Part shown: piece by piece, positions 1 to 7,649 of the stretch
How the letters are laid out: each line of letters begins with the position of its first letter
How positions within the stretch are numbered: the stretch's first letter is position 1
Assembly (NCBI RefSeq): GCF_020523605.1
Contig: NZ_JAJAQI010000029.1
Span: 1 to 64,000 of the forward strand
Origin: Roseicella aerolata
GTDB taxonomy: Bacteria > Pseudomonadota > Alphaproteobacteria > Acetobacterales > Acetobacteraceae
Length of the DNA: 64,000 bases
Direction: 5' to 3'
Notes under the pieces: model-generated
What the model was told of the DNA's origin: nothing
The model's database searches: none
The model's input: the letters and a program-made list of their open reading frames with translations, nothing else
Translations under genes and position numbers: made by a program

Positions 1-69
1 GTCCAGCACCAGCCGGACTGCCCGCTCCCGCACCTCCGGCGAGTAGCTCGCCGCCGTCTTCTTCGTCAT
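1..69 (-). CDS. IS3-family transposase OrfA, N-terminal 23 residues (runs off window)
   Basis: The minus strand from 69 reads MTKKTAASYSPEVRERAVRL and continues past the window edge. This opening, with a basic start and a PEVRERAVRLV helix, is the usual N-terminus of the OrfA helix-turn-helix protein of IS3-family elements, which binds the element ends before OrfAB cuts and joins DNA. A purine-rich ribosome site (GAGAGGA) sits 8 nt before the ATG, and the terminal inverted repeat lies another 20 nt upstream, the normal IS3 layout. Only the start is visible, so intactness of the element cannot be judged. Confidence 0.8.
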   Translation of the reverse strand, partial: MTKKTAASYSPEVRERAVRLVLD

Positions 70-92
70 GGCTCTATCCTCTCAAGAGATAG

Positions 93-119
93 TGCCTCCG
101 GAAAAGCCGGTGCGGTTCA
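93..119 (-). repeat. Left terminal inverted repeat of the IS3-family element
   Basis: Read on the minus strand, this 27-bp end begins TGAACCGCACCGGCTTTTCC, with the TG terminus and G/C-run typical of IS3-group ends. It lies 24 bp upstream of the OrfA start. The element therefore ends at 119, and everything to the right is interrupted host or island DNA. The other end is outside the window, so the target duplication cannot be checked. Confidence 0.75.
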
Positions 120-427
120 AACTGCTACTGCAGGTGAACGCCCACACCCCGGAGGAGCACCAGCGAAACCGGGACTGGCCGAAAGATCCGACCCGGCTCT
201 CGCAGCGCCTCCGGCGCGTGGCGCCGGCACTGCGACGCGCTGGCGTAGACCTCCAGCAGGGCCGGACCAATTCGGCGCGTTGGGTTAGTCTCAGCTCCAC
301 TACAGCAGGAGCGGCTGGGGTGTCACCAGCGACACTGGCGTCATCAAGGGAGGCGAGTAGCGACCCCGTGCGTGACAGCAGTGACGCTCGTGACGCTGAT
401 CGCTCCAATTTCGGCGGTGGGCTGTGA
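120..427 (+). pseudogene. 3' remnant of a plasmid/phage-type helicase-primase (DUF3987-like) gene, cut by the IS3 insertion
   Basis: An open frame enters from inside the IS3 end and runs to a stop at 425-427, giving about 102 host-derived residues. The stretch RDWPKDPTRLSQRLRRVAPA followed by LRRAGVDL resembles the C-terminal winged-helix segment of AAA/DUF3987 replication proteins carried on plasmids and prophages (family resemblance recalled, not searched). A Ser/Ala/Asp-rich tail follows, also common in those proteins. There is no start codon of its own: the 5' part was displaced by the IS3 element ending at 119. It fits the island debris next to a tRNA gene. It could instead be chance coding, but the WPK...LSxRLRR pattern argues against that. 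Confidence 0.5.
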
Positions 428-517
428 GCATAGGGGCAGCATTGGGCTGCCTCGCGGTAAACTGGTCTTCCGGCTGTCCCGCAGGCAGGCTGCCCTGGTG
501 GGCTTGCGGCCATCACT

Positions 518-545
518 GATCGTGTCCCCAGACATAGTGTAGGAG
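518..545 (+). repeat. IS256 left inverted repeat
   Basis: This 28-bp end (GATCGTGTCCCCAGACATAG and 8 more bases) matches the reverse complement of 1864-1891 except for two adjacent positions in its middle. It lies directly against an internal hairpin at 545-569. Confidence 0.85.
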
Positions 546-569
546 GCCGCCACCGTAATGGTGGCGGCC
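545..569. terminator. Perfect hairpin just inside the IS256 left end
   Basis: GGCCGCCACC, a 5-nt loop GTAAT, then GGTGGCGGCC form a 10-bp perfect stem between the left inverted repeat and the transposase start at 634. There is no T-run, so it is not a standard terminator. Some insertion sequences place such a structure here so that read-through transcripts from outside fold up and do not drive transposase translation; that role is inferred from position only. Confidence 0.45.
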
Positions 570-633
570 ATCGTGGTGATCCTCGGTAGGGTTGGGTTGC
601 TGAGACCTGCAACCTGAACCTTGGACAGCCACG

Positions 634-1833
634 ATGACCGACGACAGGATTGCCCTTCGGGAGCTTTTGGAGAAGGGCTCTGATGCCACCTTCCTCCGCG
701 AGATGATCGGCTTCGCCGCCCAGCGCCTGATGGAGCTGGAGACCGACGGCTTGTGCGGTGCCGCCCATGGTGAGCGCAGCGCCGAGCGGGTGAACCAGCG
801 CAACGGCTACCGCGAGCGCGACTGGCACACCCGCGCCGGGACGGTCGAACTGCGGATCCCAAAGCTCCGGAAGGGCGCCTACTTCCCGGGCTTCCTGGAG
901 CCCTGCAGGACGGCCGAGAGGGCGCTGACGGCGGTGATCCAGGAGGCCTATGTCCAGGGCATCTCCACCCGCTCGGTGGACGATCTGGTCCGGGCCATGG
1001 GCATGGAGGGCGTCTCCAAGAGCCAGGTCTCCCGGCTCTGCGCCGAGATCGACGAGCGGGTGCGCGACTTCCTCGGCCGACCCATCGAGGGCGACTGGCC
1101 CTACCTGTGGCTGGACGCCACCTACGTGAAGGTGCGCGAAGCCGGGCGGATCGTCCCGGTCGCGGTCACCATCGCGGTCGGCGTCAACGCCGGCGGTCGG
1201 CGCGAGGTCCTTGGCATCGCCGTCGGCGCCTCCGAGGCGGAGACCTTCTGGCTGGACTTCCTGCGCTCCCTGGCGCGGCGCGGGCTGCGGGGCGTCAGGC
1301 TGGTCATCTCCGACGCGCATGAGGGGCTGAAGGCCGCGGTGACCAAGGTGCTGCGGGCCACCTGGCAACGGTGTCTGGTGCATTTCATGCGCACGGCGAC
1401 CGCCCATGCCGGGAAGACCCAGCGCCGCATTGTCTCGGCCTGGATCGGCACCGCCTACGCCCAGGAGGACGCCGCGGCCGCCCATGCCCAATGGCGCACG
1501 GTGGCCGATCAGCTCCGCCCCAAGGTGCCAAAGCTCGCCGCCCTGATGGACGTCGCCGAGGAGGACGTCCTCGCCTACATGCACTTTCCCGCCGCGCATC
1601 GGGCCAAGCTGCATTCGACAAACCCCATCGAGCGTCTCAACGGCGAGATCAAGCGCCGCACCGACGTGGTCGGCATATTCCCGAACGAGGCCGCCGCCGC
1701 CAGGCTGATCGGCGCGATCCTGCTCGAGCAGTCGGACGAGTGGGCCACCCAGCGGGCCCGCTACATCACCCTGGAGACCATCAGCACCATCAGCGATACT
1801 GCACCCGTCAGCTTGCCCGCACTGGCATCCTGA
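634..1833 (+). CDS. IS256-family transposase
   Basis: This 399-residue protein has the full length of an IS256/Mutator-type DDE transposase and catalyses excision and insertion of the surrounding element. The family signatures are visible in order: an N-terminal NQRNGYRxR motif (residues 54-60), first catalytic Asp in [10 protein letters not shown] (D161), second in VISDAHEGL (D227), the conserved CLVHFMR segment (247-253), and the catalytic Glu in [13 protein letters not shown] (E333). No frameshift or internal stop is present. Translation likely begins at 634, just beyond the internal hairpin. Its inverted repeats are annotated separately. Confidence 0.95.
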   Translation: MTDDRIALRELLEKGSDATFLREMIGFAAQRLMELETDGLCGAAHGERSAERVNQRNGYRERDWHTRAGTVELRIPKLRKGAYFPGFLEPCRTAERALTAVIQEAYVQGISTRSVDDLVRAMGMEGVSKSQVSRLCAEIDERVRDFLGRPIEGDWPYLWLDATYVKVREAGRIVPVAVTIAVGVNAGGRREVLGIAVGASEAETFWLDFLRSLARRGLRGVRLVISDAHEGLKAAVTKVLRATWQRCLVHFMRTATAHAGKTQRRIVSAWIGTAYAQEDAAAAHAQWRTVADQLRPKVPKLAALMDVAEEDVLAYMHFPAAHRAKLHSTNPIERLNGEIKRRTDVVGIFPNEAAAARLIGAILLEQSDEWATQRARYITLETISTISDTAPVSLPALAS

Positions 1834-1863
1834 CACGGCAGCCCAGCCCGCCCAGGAGCACAG

Positions 1864-1891
1864 CTCCTACACCACGTCTGGGGACACGATC
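1864..1891 (-). repeat. IS256 right inverted repeat
   Basis: This is the 28-bp counterpart of 518-545, reading inward as GATCGTGTCCCCAGACGTGG on the minus strand. It starts 30 bp after the transposase stop, and the recombinase stub begins immediately outside it. Confidence 0.85.
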
Positions 1892-1892
1892 C

Positions 1893-2192
1893 CGACCCCC
1901 CCCGGATCACCGGGGACTTCCGTGGCGTACAGACAGTTTCCGACATCATTGGCGCCGGACCACCCTGGCTGCGGGCCTGGATGGCCTGCGGTGCCGTGAC
2001 CTTCGCCGTACCGCCATGGTCAGAATGGCCGAGGCGGGCGCGACGGAGATCCAGATCGCGGCCGTAAGCGGCCACGATATCGAAACAACAAGGAGGATCC
2101 TGGAGACCTACATACCACGGAATGGCCACATGGCCGCAGCGGCAGTGAAGAGGCTGGAGGCGGCTGGACCCCGCCTCAAGCCAAGTCACTAG
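1893..2192 (+). pseudogene. Tyrosine recombinase (phage-type integrase), C-terminal remnant
   Basis: An open frame entering from the IS256 end reads GLPWRTDSFRHHWRR, then CRDLRRTAMVRMAEAG, then QIAAVSGHDIETTRRILETY before a stop at 2190-2192. This is the C-terminal catalytic half of a tyrosine integrase: the RDLRRT box with the second catalytic Arg, the SGH box, and the final Tyr in LETYIPRN. The N-terminal two thirds are missing, removed or displaced by IS256, so it cannot act. The stop lies 71 bp from the 3' end of tRNA-Lys (2264), the classic position of an integrase beside its tRNA attachment site. Everything to the left is therefore best read as the end of an inserted island. Confidence 0.8.
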
Positions 2193-2214
2193 TCGTCACT
2201 GGCAAACTATTTGG

Positions 2215-2247
2215 AAAAAACTGGGAAACACCCAGCCCGAAGGCTGG
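2215..2247 (-). terminator. Probable terminator of tRNA-Lys
   Basis: On the minus strand CCAGCC-TTCG-GGCTGG (2247-2232) forms a 6-bp stem closed by a stable UUCG tetraloop, 16 nt past the tRNA 3' end. A run of six T (2220-2215) follows after 11 nt. The gap before the T-run is longer than usual, so efficiency is uncertain. Confidence 0.45.
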
Positions 2248-2263
2248 CTAACCCTTTGTTTTT

Positions 2264-2339
<76 letters not shown>

Positions 2340-2667
2340 CCAGGCTGCGATGGTGCACCGCGTCCGGGAGGCGCCTTTTAACGTCCGCAGTCGCTTTGTC
2401 CACCCCCTATTTTCCGCCCTGGCCTTGCGAGCGCTGCCTGTTGCCCGAGACCGGTGGGCAAACCCGGCCAGCCCGCCGTCGGGGGCGGCGGGAATAGATG
2501 CGGCTCGGTTCAGCCGGATGAGGCGTCATGATCCCGGAACCAGCCTCGCCGCGCCCCATGCCCGTGCAATCATGCAGGCCCGGCCTGCCGAACGGGTTGG
2601 CCCGGGAATCCGGGGGGGCGGCGCCGGACAGCATTTTCCCAAGAACTGCGTCCATTTTTTGCGTTTG

Positions 2668-3104
2668 TGGAACGGCTGCGTGCTGCGGCGCCGAGACCCC
2701 CGGCATCGCCCTCGGCAGTGGCGTCGCCATCCTGCCGCCCTATCATCCCGGGCGGCTGCTGGCGGAGGTCGGGATGCTGAACCAGATGGGGCCCGTCGCC
2801 GCCTCGCGCCAGGTGCATGCAGCGGCTAACACTGCGCCGCGTTCGGGCGCTTCGGCCAGGCGTCATCCGGAGCCATGCCCGGCCGATCGAATGCAGGGAG
2901 AACCACATGATGGCCGGCAATGCCTACACCATCGCGGGACAGGTGGCGGAGGAGATCCGCCGCTCGCAGCCCTGTCACTGTTCGCTGCTGTTCCAGGCCG
3001 GCGAATCCTTCGACATGCCGGCGCTGCGCAGCGTCGATCGCTTCGTCCAGGTGCGGCGGCCGCTGCTGGAGCCTATCGGCGTGCCGGTGGCGGGCGCGGC
3101 ATGA
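2668..3104 (+). pseudogene. Decayed LLM-class (luciferase-like) flavin monooxygenase
   Basis: Two pieces of one protein family lie in different frames. About 2668-2815 reads GIALGSGVAILPPYHPGRLL then AEVGMLNQMG, matching the LGTGVAILPxxHPxRLAEE...LDQMSGGR strand-helix near the front of luciferase-like oxidoreductases. 2907-3104 reads VAEEIRRSQPCHCSLLFQAG and MPALRSVDRFVQVRRPLLEP, matching the C-terminal end of the same family (VAEQL...LLFQVG...MPALRSLERF...VRPLL). The middle (about 200 residues expected) and the N-terminus are missing. The second piece could still be translated as a 65-residue peptide (ATG 2907, AGGGAG 6 nt upstream); its stop overlaps the peptidase start by 4 nt (ATGA), as in a former operon. 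Confidence 0.6.
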
Positions 3105-4780
3105 ACGCGATTCCGGACTTCACCTGGCTGCGCTTCCCGCGGCCCTCGCGGGAGAGCCTGGCAGCCGACCATGCCGCGATCTTGGCGCGGCTGGATGCGG
3201 GCGACCTCGCCGGCGCCCTGGCCGACTGGGACCGGCACCGGCGTGACCATGACAGCTGGTCCGCCCTCGTCCATCTGCGCTTCTCGCAGGACACGACGAA
3301 TGAGGCCGCGAAGGCCGAGCGCGAATATGCCGACGCGCTGGCGCCGGTCGCGACCGACCACGAGACAGCGCTGAAGCGCCGGCTGCTCGCCTGGCCGGAC
3401 CGCGCGGCGCTGGAAGCGGTGGCGGGCGGCTTCGCCCTGCGCCTCTGGGAGATGGACGTCACCACCTTCGAGCCGGCAATCGCCGCCGACCTGGAGGAGG
3501 AAGCCCGCCTCGGCGCGCGCTACACCGCACTGCTTGCCGCCGCGAAGCTGCGGATCCGGGGTGAGGAGGTGAATCTTGCGGGCCTTGCGCCCTATGCCGA
3601 GGATCCCGACCGCGCGCTGCGGCATGAGGCCGAGGCGCTGCGCTGGCGCTTCTTCGAGGCCAATGGCGCCGAGCTCGACTCGGTCTATGACGCGCTGGTC
3701 CGGCTCCGGCACAGCATGGCGCGCAAGCTGGGCTACGCGAATTACATCCCGCTCGGCTACCGTCGCATGCGGCGGACCGATTACGACGCCGCCGATGTGG
3801 CGCGCTACCGCGAGGAGGTGGCGACGCATGTGGTGCCGATGGTCGCCAAGCTGCTGGAGCGGCGGCGCCAGGCGCAGGGCTGGGACGTGCTGCGCTTCTG
3901 GGACGAGGCGCTGGTCGATCCCCTCGGCAACCCGAAGCCGGTCGGCGACCACGACACGCTCTGCACCCAGGCGCGCACCATGTTCGACCGCATGGACCCG
4001 CGCCTTGGGGGCTTCTGGCGGCTGGTGGAGGCCGGCGGCTACATCGACCTGAAGAACCGCCCTGGCAAGGCGGGCGGCGGCTTCTGCACCAGCTTCCCAA
4101 GCGTGGGTGTGCCCTTCATCTTCGCCAATTTCAATGGCACGCATCACGATATCGGCGTCTTCACGCATGAAATGGGGCATGCCTTCCAGAACTGGGAAAG
4201 CCGCGCCCTGCCGGGCATCGACTATCTTTGGCCCACCATGGAGGCGGCGGAGATCCACTCCATGTCGCTGGAATTCCTGACCCACCCGCATATGGGCCTG
4301 CTGGTCGGGGAAGATGCCGCCGAACGCTTCCGGCGGATGCACCTGGAGACCTCGCTCGCCTTCCTGCCCTACGGCGTCTGCGTGGATCATTTCCAGCACG
4401 AGGTCTATGCGCAGCCGGAGGCGACACCGGCGGAGCGCCACGCGATCTGGCAGAGGCTGGAACGGCGCTATATGCCCTGGACCGATTACGGCGACCTCGC
4501 CTACCCCGCCAAGGGCGGGCGCTGGCAGGCCAAGGCGCATATCTATCGCTCGCCTTTCTACTACATCGACTACACCCTCGCGCTCTGCTGCGCCCTGCAG
4601 TTCTGGGTGCGGGCGCGGCGCGATCCGGCGGGGGCGCTGGCCGACTATGTCACGCTCTGTGGCCGCGGCGGCTCGGCGCCCTTTACCGGCCTGGTCGCCT
4701 CGGCCGGGCTTGCCTCTCCCTTCGCGCCAGGCGCGCTGGCCGGCGTGGTGCGGGAAGCGGAACGGGTGCTGCTGGGCTGA
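3101..4780 (+). CDS. M3-family zinc oligopeptidase (oligoendopeptidase F-like)
   Basis: This 559-residue cytosolic metallopeptidase cleaves short peptides. The zinc site FTHEMGHAFQ is at residues 354-363 (H356, E357, H360), and the downstream helix with the third ligand is MEAAEIHSMSLEF (about 380-392). The helical N-terminal half, the long insert and the C-terminal YIDYTLALCCALQFW segment match the M3B group. The start at 3101 is chosen because it overlaps the preceding stop (ATGA) and opens into MNAIPDFTWLRFPRPSRE. An open frame extends upstream but holds the ruined monooxygenase, not peptidase sequence. The two were probably co-transcribed once. Confidence 0.9.
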   Translation: MNAIPDFTWLRFPRPSRESLAADHAAILARLDAGDLAGALADWDRHRRDHDSWSALVHLRFSQDTTNEAAKAEREYADALAPVATDHETALKRRLLAWPDRAALEAVAGGFALRLWEMDVTTFEPAIAADLEEEARLGARYTALLAAAKLRIRGEEVNLAGLAPYAEDPDRALRHEAEALRWRFFEANGAELDSVYDALVRLRHSMARKLGYANYIPLGYRRMRRTDYDAADVARYREEVATHVVPMVAKLLERRRQAQGWDVLRFWDEALVDPLGNPKPVGDHDTLCTQARTMFDRMDPRLGGFWRLVEAGGYIDLKNRPGKAGGGFCTSFPSVGVPFIFANFNGTHHDIGVFTHEMGHAFQNWESRALPGIDYLWPTMEAAEIHSMSLEFLTHPHMGLLVGEDAAERFRRMHLETSLAFLPYGVCVDHFQHEVYAQPEATPAERHAIWQRLERRYMPWTDYGDLAYPAKGGRWQAKAHIYRSPFYYIDYTLALCCALQFWVRARRDPAGALADYVTLCGRGGSAPFTGLVASAGLASPFAPGALAGVVREAERVLLG

Positions 4781-5031
4781 GGCCATGCGGTCGCGGAGCG
4801 GAACCGGCCACCGGGCGCGGGCTGTGCCCCGTGTGGTTGCCGGACCGGCGGCGTGCCTGGCGGTGCGTGCCCGACTCCGGCCGGCACGGGCCAGGACCCC
4901 TGATGCGGGGAAACGGGCAACGTGCATGGCCTTGTGATCGATCCCGATACGCCGCCCGGCCCTTCGCGGCGTTGGTGCAGGACGAGAATGGCGGTGCTGC
5001 GGCCCCCGCAGCACCCGGAGGAGGCAGGGCC

Positions 5032-5400
5032 GTGAGGCCGCGAACCATGTACCGATCCTGCTGTGTCCTGCTGCTGGCGCTCGGGCTCGGCGCCTGCGCC
5101 GAACCGGCAGGAGGCTCCCGCTGGGGGAGTTCGGGCTACTATCCTGGCTATTACGGCAGGTCCTACGACTATTCCGGCTATTCCCGCGGGCCCTATGGCT
5201 ATCCGGGCCCCTATGCCGGCCCTGGTCGCTACCGGGGCTACTATGCGGACCGCTACGGCGGCGCGCCGTCACGGGGCTGGGCGCATCGGCCGGAGCGCAG
5301 GCATGAGCCGAGAGTCGAGCACTGGTCGCAGGACCGGCTGCGCCAGCATTGGGGTGAGATGCTGCGGCGCAGTTGCCGCACGCCCGGCGCCGATTGCTGA
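5032..5400 (+). CDS. Small Tyr/Gly-rich lipoprotein
   Basis: The 122-residue product has a lipoprotein signal: basic start, hydrophobic CCVLLLALGLGAC, lipobox LGAC with the acylated Cys at about residue 22. The mature part is rich in Tyr, Gly, Ser and Pro (YYPGYYGRSYDYSGYSRGPY), followed by an Arg/His-rich tail ending in two Cys. The start is GTG 5032, since GGAGGAGG lies 7 nt before it; the ATG at 5047 would be too far. Likely anchored in the outer membrane. The low-complexity YG-rich section suggests an adhesive or structural surface role, but no family was recognised. It stands alone, convergent with the RNA candidate that follows. Confidence 0.75.
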   Translation: MRPRTMYRSCCVLLLALGLGACAEPAGGSRWGSSGYYPGYYGRSYDYSGYSRGPYGYPGPYAGPGRYRGYYADRYGGAPSRGWAHRPERRHEPRVEHWSQDRLRQHWGEMLRRSCRTPGADC

Positions 5401-5440
5401 CCCCAGATTGCGCCCAGGGTTGCCGCACCTGCGGCGCCGC

Positions 5441-5478
5441 AGAAAAGAAAGGCCCGGAACCGCTGGGGTGCCGGGCCT
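5441..5478 (-). terminator. Intrinsic terminator of the RNA candidate
   Basis: On the minus strand AGGCCCGG...CCGGGCCT (5478-5450, 8-bp arms, 13-nt loop) runs straight into TTTCTTTTCT (5450-5441). It faces the 3' end of the plus-strand lipoprotein gene and may help stop transcripts from both sides. Confidence 0.7.
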
Positions 5479-5575
5479 GAGTCAACAGGGAGGCTTCACG
5501 TCTGGGAGACGAAGGGGTTCGGGGCAGGCCCCGAGTTACCCTGTTCCGGCGATACCGCCGGGACACCCATAGCCT
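5441..5575 (-). ncRNA. Candidate structured RNA with its own terminator (6S-like architecture possible)
   Basis: No protein frame fits this 236-bp gap, but the minus strand is densely self-complementary: 5564-5568 pairs with 5466-5470 (GGGTG/CACCC), hairpin 5561-5546 (CCGGCG), long-range stem 5545-5539 with 5490-5484 (AACAGGG/CCCTGTT) enclosing hairpins 5534-5519 (TCGGGG) and 5511-5499 (CGTCT). It ends at an intrinsic terminator. A closing stem, central bubble and apical rod are the outline of 6S RNA, which binds RNA polymerase, but no diagnostic sequence could be confirmed. The 5' end is approximate. A cis-acting leader is unlikely because no minus-strand gene lies downstream. Confidence 0.45.
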
Positions 5576-5591
5576 ACGCCCCTCATTGTCA

Positions 5592-5617
5592 TGCTGGTTT
5601 GGTCAAACCTGCCAGCA
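5592..5617. promoter_or_regulatory. Nested dyad upstream of the RNA candidate
   Basis: TGCTGG...CCAGCA arms enclose a second inverted repeat GGTTTG-GT-CAAACC (5596-5609). The symmetric site lies just upstream of the predicted RNA start and 20 bp beyond the LysR stop. It could be an operator or the 3' hairpin of lysR; the sequence does not decide. Confidence 0.35.
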
Positions 5618-5636
5618 CCCATGCATCAGCTGCATA

Positions 5637-6527
5637 TCAGTGGGACCCGGTCAGTTCCGCCACCAGAAAGTCGCGGAAGACCGAGACCCGCTTGGAGTGC
5701 CGCATCTCCTCGGGATAGACAAAATAGGCGTCCAGCCGCGGTGCCTTGAGTTCCGGCAGCACCTGCAGCAACCCATCCAGTTCCGGCCCCATGTAGTCGG
5801 GCAGCGCCGCCAGCCCCAACCCGCTCTGCACCGCCCGCAGCATGCCGGTGAGGCTGTTCACCTCGACGGCCGCGCGCCGCGGCGCGCCGGGGCGCCGGCC
5901 GGCCTCGCTCAGCCAGTTCACCTCGTCGATGGGCGGCCGGTGGTCGCCCCAGACGATCAGCCGGTGCGCATCCAGATCCTCCGCCCGCTGCGGGATGCCG
6001 GCCGCCTTCAGATAGGCGGGCGCCCCCACCACCCGCCAGCCGAAGCCGGCCAGGTGCCGCTGGATCAGGTCCGGCTGCCGCGGCGGGTGCATGCGGATGG
6101 CGACATCGGCCTCCCGCATCGCCAGATCGAGGTCGCTGTCATCCAGCAGCAGCGTCACGCTGACATCCGGGTAGAGGGCGAGGAAGCGCGACAGCCTTGG
6201 CGCCAGCCAGGTGCTGCCGAAGCCCGTGGTGCTGGTGACCTTCAGCCGGCCCGCCGGCCGCTCCCGGCTCTCGGTCAGCAGCGCCTCGGTCATGGCCAGC
6301 TTGGCGAAGACCTCCCGTACCGTGCGGTTCAGCGTCTCGCCCGGCTCGGTCAGGATCAGGCCGCGCGCATGGCGATGGAAGAGCGGCACCTGCAGCGCCT
6401 CCTCCAATGCCTGGATCTGGCGGGAAACGGCGGACTGGCTGAGGTTCAGCGTCTCCCCCGCATGGGTGAAGGAGCCGGCCTCGGCAACCGCGTGGAAGAC
6501 CCGCAGCTTGTCCCAATCGAGCGGCAT
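5637..6527 (-). CDS. LysR-family transcriptional regulator
   Basis: This is a 296-residue LysR-type regulator. The N-terminal winged helix-turn-helix covers residues 1-62 (DKLRVFHAVAEAGSFTHAGE, then LNLSQSAVSRQIQALEEAL), followed by a linker helix and a periplasmic-binding-like effector domain (about 90-290). The start at 6527 gives the normal family length. The gene follows trxB by 7 bp and so is probably co-transcribed with it, unlike the usual divergent LysR arrangement; a link to redox balance is therefore possible but unproven. The effector is not predictable from sequence. Confidence 0.9.
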   Translation of the reverse strand: MPLDWDKLRVFHAVAEAGSFTHAGETLNLSQSAVSRQIQALEEALQVPLFHRHARGLILTEPGETLNRTVREVFAKLAMTEALLTESRERPAGRLKVTSTTGFGSTWLAPRLSRFLALYPDVSVTLLLDDSDLDLAMREADVAIRMHPPRQPDLIQRHLAGFGWRVVGAPAYLKAAGIPQRAEDLDAHRLIVWGDHRPPIDEVNWLSEAGRRPGAPRRAAVEVNSLTGMLRAVQSGLGLAALPDYMGPELDGLLQVLPELKAPRLDAYFVYPEEMRHSKRVSVFRDFLVAELTGSH

Positions 6528-6534
6528 CGCTGCC

Positions 6535-7512
6535 TCAGGTCCAGGCTTCGACGGCGGGGGCCTCGGCGGGCATATGAGCCAGCCACTTTTCCGCCTCCAA
6601 CGCCGCCATGCAGCCGGTGCCGGCGGCGGTGACCGCCTGGCGGTAGATCCTGTCCTGCACATCGCCTGCGGCGAAGACGCCCGGGATGGTCGTGCGGGTG
6701 CTGCCCGGCTCGGTCATGATATAGCCCTCCGCATCCATCCCGATCTGGCCGCGGAACAGCGCCGTCGCCGGGTCATGGCCGATCGCGACGAAGACGCCGT
6801 CGAAGGGCAGTTCCTTGGTCGCGCCGGACTTCAGGTTGCGGGCGCGGACGGCGCGGAGCGCGCGGAATTTGCCCTCCGTCGCCAGCATCTCCTCGACCAC
6901 CGTGTCCCAGAGGATGGCCACGTTCTGCCTGGCGAAGAGCCGCTCCTGCAGGATGCGCTCCGCCCGGAAGCCATCGCGGCGGTGGATCACCGTGACCGTC
7001 CTCGCCAGGTTGGAGAGGTAGAGCGCCTCCTCGACCGCCGTGTTGCCGCCGCCGATGACGGCCACATCCTTGCCCCGGAAGAAGAACCCGTCGCAGGTGG
7101 CGCAGGCGGAGACACCGAAGCCGCCCAACTCCTTCTCGCCCGGCACGCCGAGCCAGCGGGCCTGGGCACCGGTTGCGATGACCAGGCTGTCGGCCAGGTA
7201 GATATCGCCCGAATCGCCCTCGGCCCGCACCGGCTTCGCGGCCAGGTCGATCCGCGTCACCACGTCCTGGATGATCTCCGCGCCACAATGCTCGGCCTGG
7301 GCCCTGAACTGCTCCATCAGCCAGGGGCCCTGGATGGGCTCGGCGAAGCCCGGGTAATTCTCGACATCGGTGGTGATGGTGAGTTGCCCGCCCGGCTGCA
7401 TGCCGGCGACGACGAGCGGCCTGAGGCCGGCGCGCGCGGCATAGATCGCCGCGGTGTAGCCGGCGGGTCCGGCGCCGAGAATGAGGAGGCGGGTATGGTG
7501 CGTGTTGGGCAA
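6535..7512 (-). CDS. trxB: Thioredoxin reductase
   Basis: This 325-residue flavoprotein transfers electrons from NADPH to thioredoxin in the cytosol. It shows the FAD-binding GAGPAG (13-18), the redox-active CATC pair (137-140), the NADPH-binding GGGNTA (154-159) and the second FAD motif with GVFAAGDVQD near the C-terminus. The start is TTG at 7512 (MPNTHHTRLLILGAGPAG matches family N-termini), with a weak GGGA upstream. lysR follows 7 bp later in the same direction, and an Lrp-family gene is divergent across 137 bp. In that spacer GCGCATATT (7542-7550) and AATGATATTGCGC (7603-7615) form a rough dyad that could serve the Lrp protein. Confidence 0.95.
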   Translation of the reverse strand: MPNTHHTRLLILGAGPAGYTAAIYAARAGLRPLVVAGMQPGGQLTITTDVENYPGFAEPIQGPWLMEQFRAQAEHCGAEIIQDVVTRIDLAAKPVRAEGDSGDIYLADSLVIATGAQARWLGVPGEKELGGFGVSACATCDGFFFRGKDVAVIGGGNTAVEEALYLSNLARTVTVIHRRDGFRAERILQERLFARQNVAILWDTVVEEMLATEGKFRALRAVRARNLKSGATKELPFDGVFVAIGHDPATALFRGQIGMDAEGYIMTEPGSTRTTIPGVFAAGDVQDRIYRQAVTAAGTGCMAALEAEKWLAHMPAEAPAVEAWT

Positions 7513-7649
7513 GGCTCGATTCCCGGCAGTCAGGACGTGACGCGCATATTTGTCACAGGCGGGGCCGCCACAAGCACAAGCCTTGCGGCGCGGAGGGTCA
7601 GCAATGATATTGCGCCCCGAGCCCGTTCACGGCAACGAATCATGAGAAG

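Larger units (their letters stand above)
518..1891 (+). mobile_element. IS256-family insertion sequence, complete
   Basis: The element is bounded by near-identical 28-bp inverted repeats at 518-545 and 1864-1891 (outer sequence GATCGTGTCCCCAGAC) and contains a single intact transposase gene. Total length of 1,374 bp is normal for IS256. The 8 bp outside each end (ccatcact on the left, ccgacccc on the right) do not match, so no target duplication is visible. Different gene fragments also lie on each side. Both facts suggest that an adjacent deletion or recombination between copies followed insertion. The intact ends and transposase suggest it could still be mobile. Confidence 0.85.

Noticed and set aside
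82-1836. A 584-residue minus-strand frame across the IS256 element and its left flank
   Set aside because: It is the antisense of an intact transposase and of IS ends; composition is the usual Gly/Ala/Arg-rich shadow of GC-rich genes and no motif is present.
506-1899. Target-site duplication of IS256
   Set aside because: The 8 bases outside the two ends (ccatcact and ccgacccc) do not match, so no duplication is claimed.
2528-3100. N-terminal extension of the M3 peptidase from 2528
   Set aside because: The added residues contain the luciferase-like fragment and low-complexity sequence; the family start and the ATGA overlap both point to 3101.
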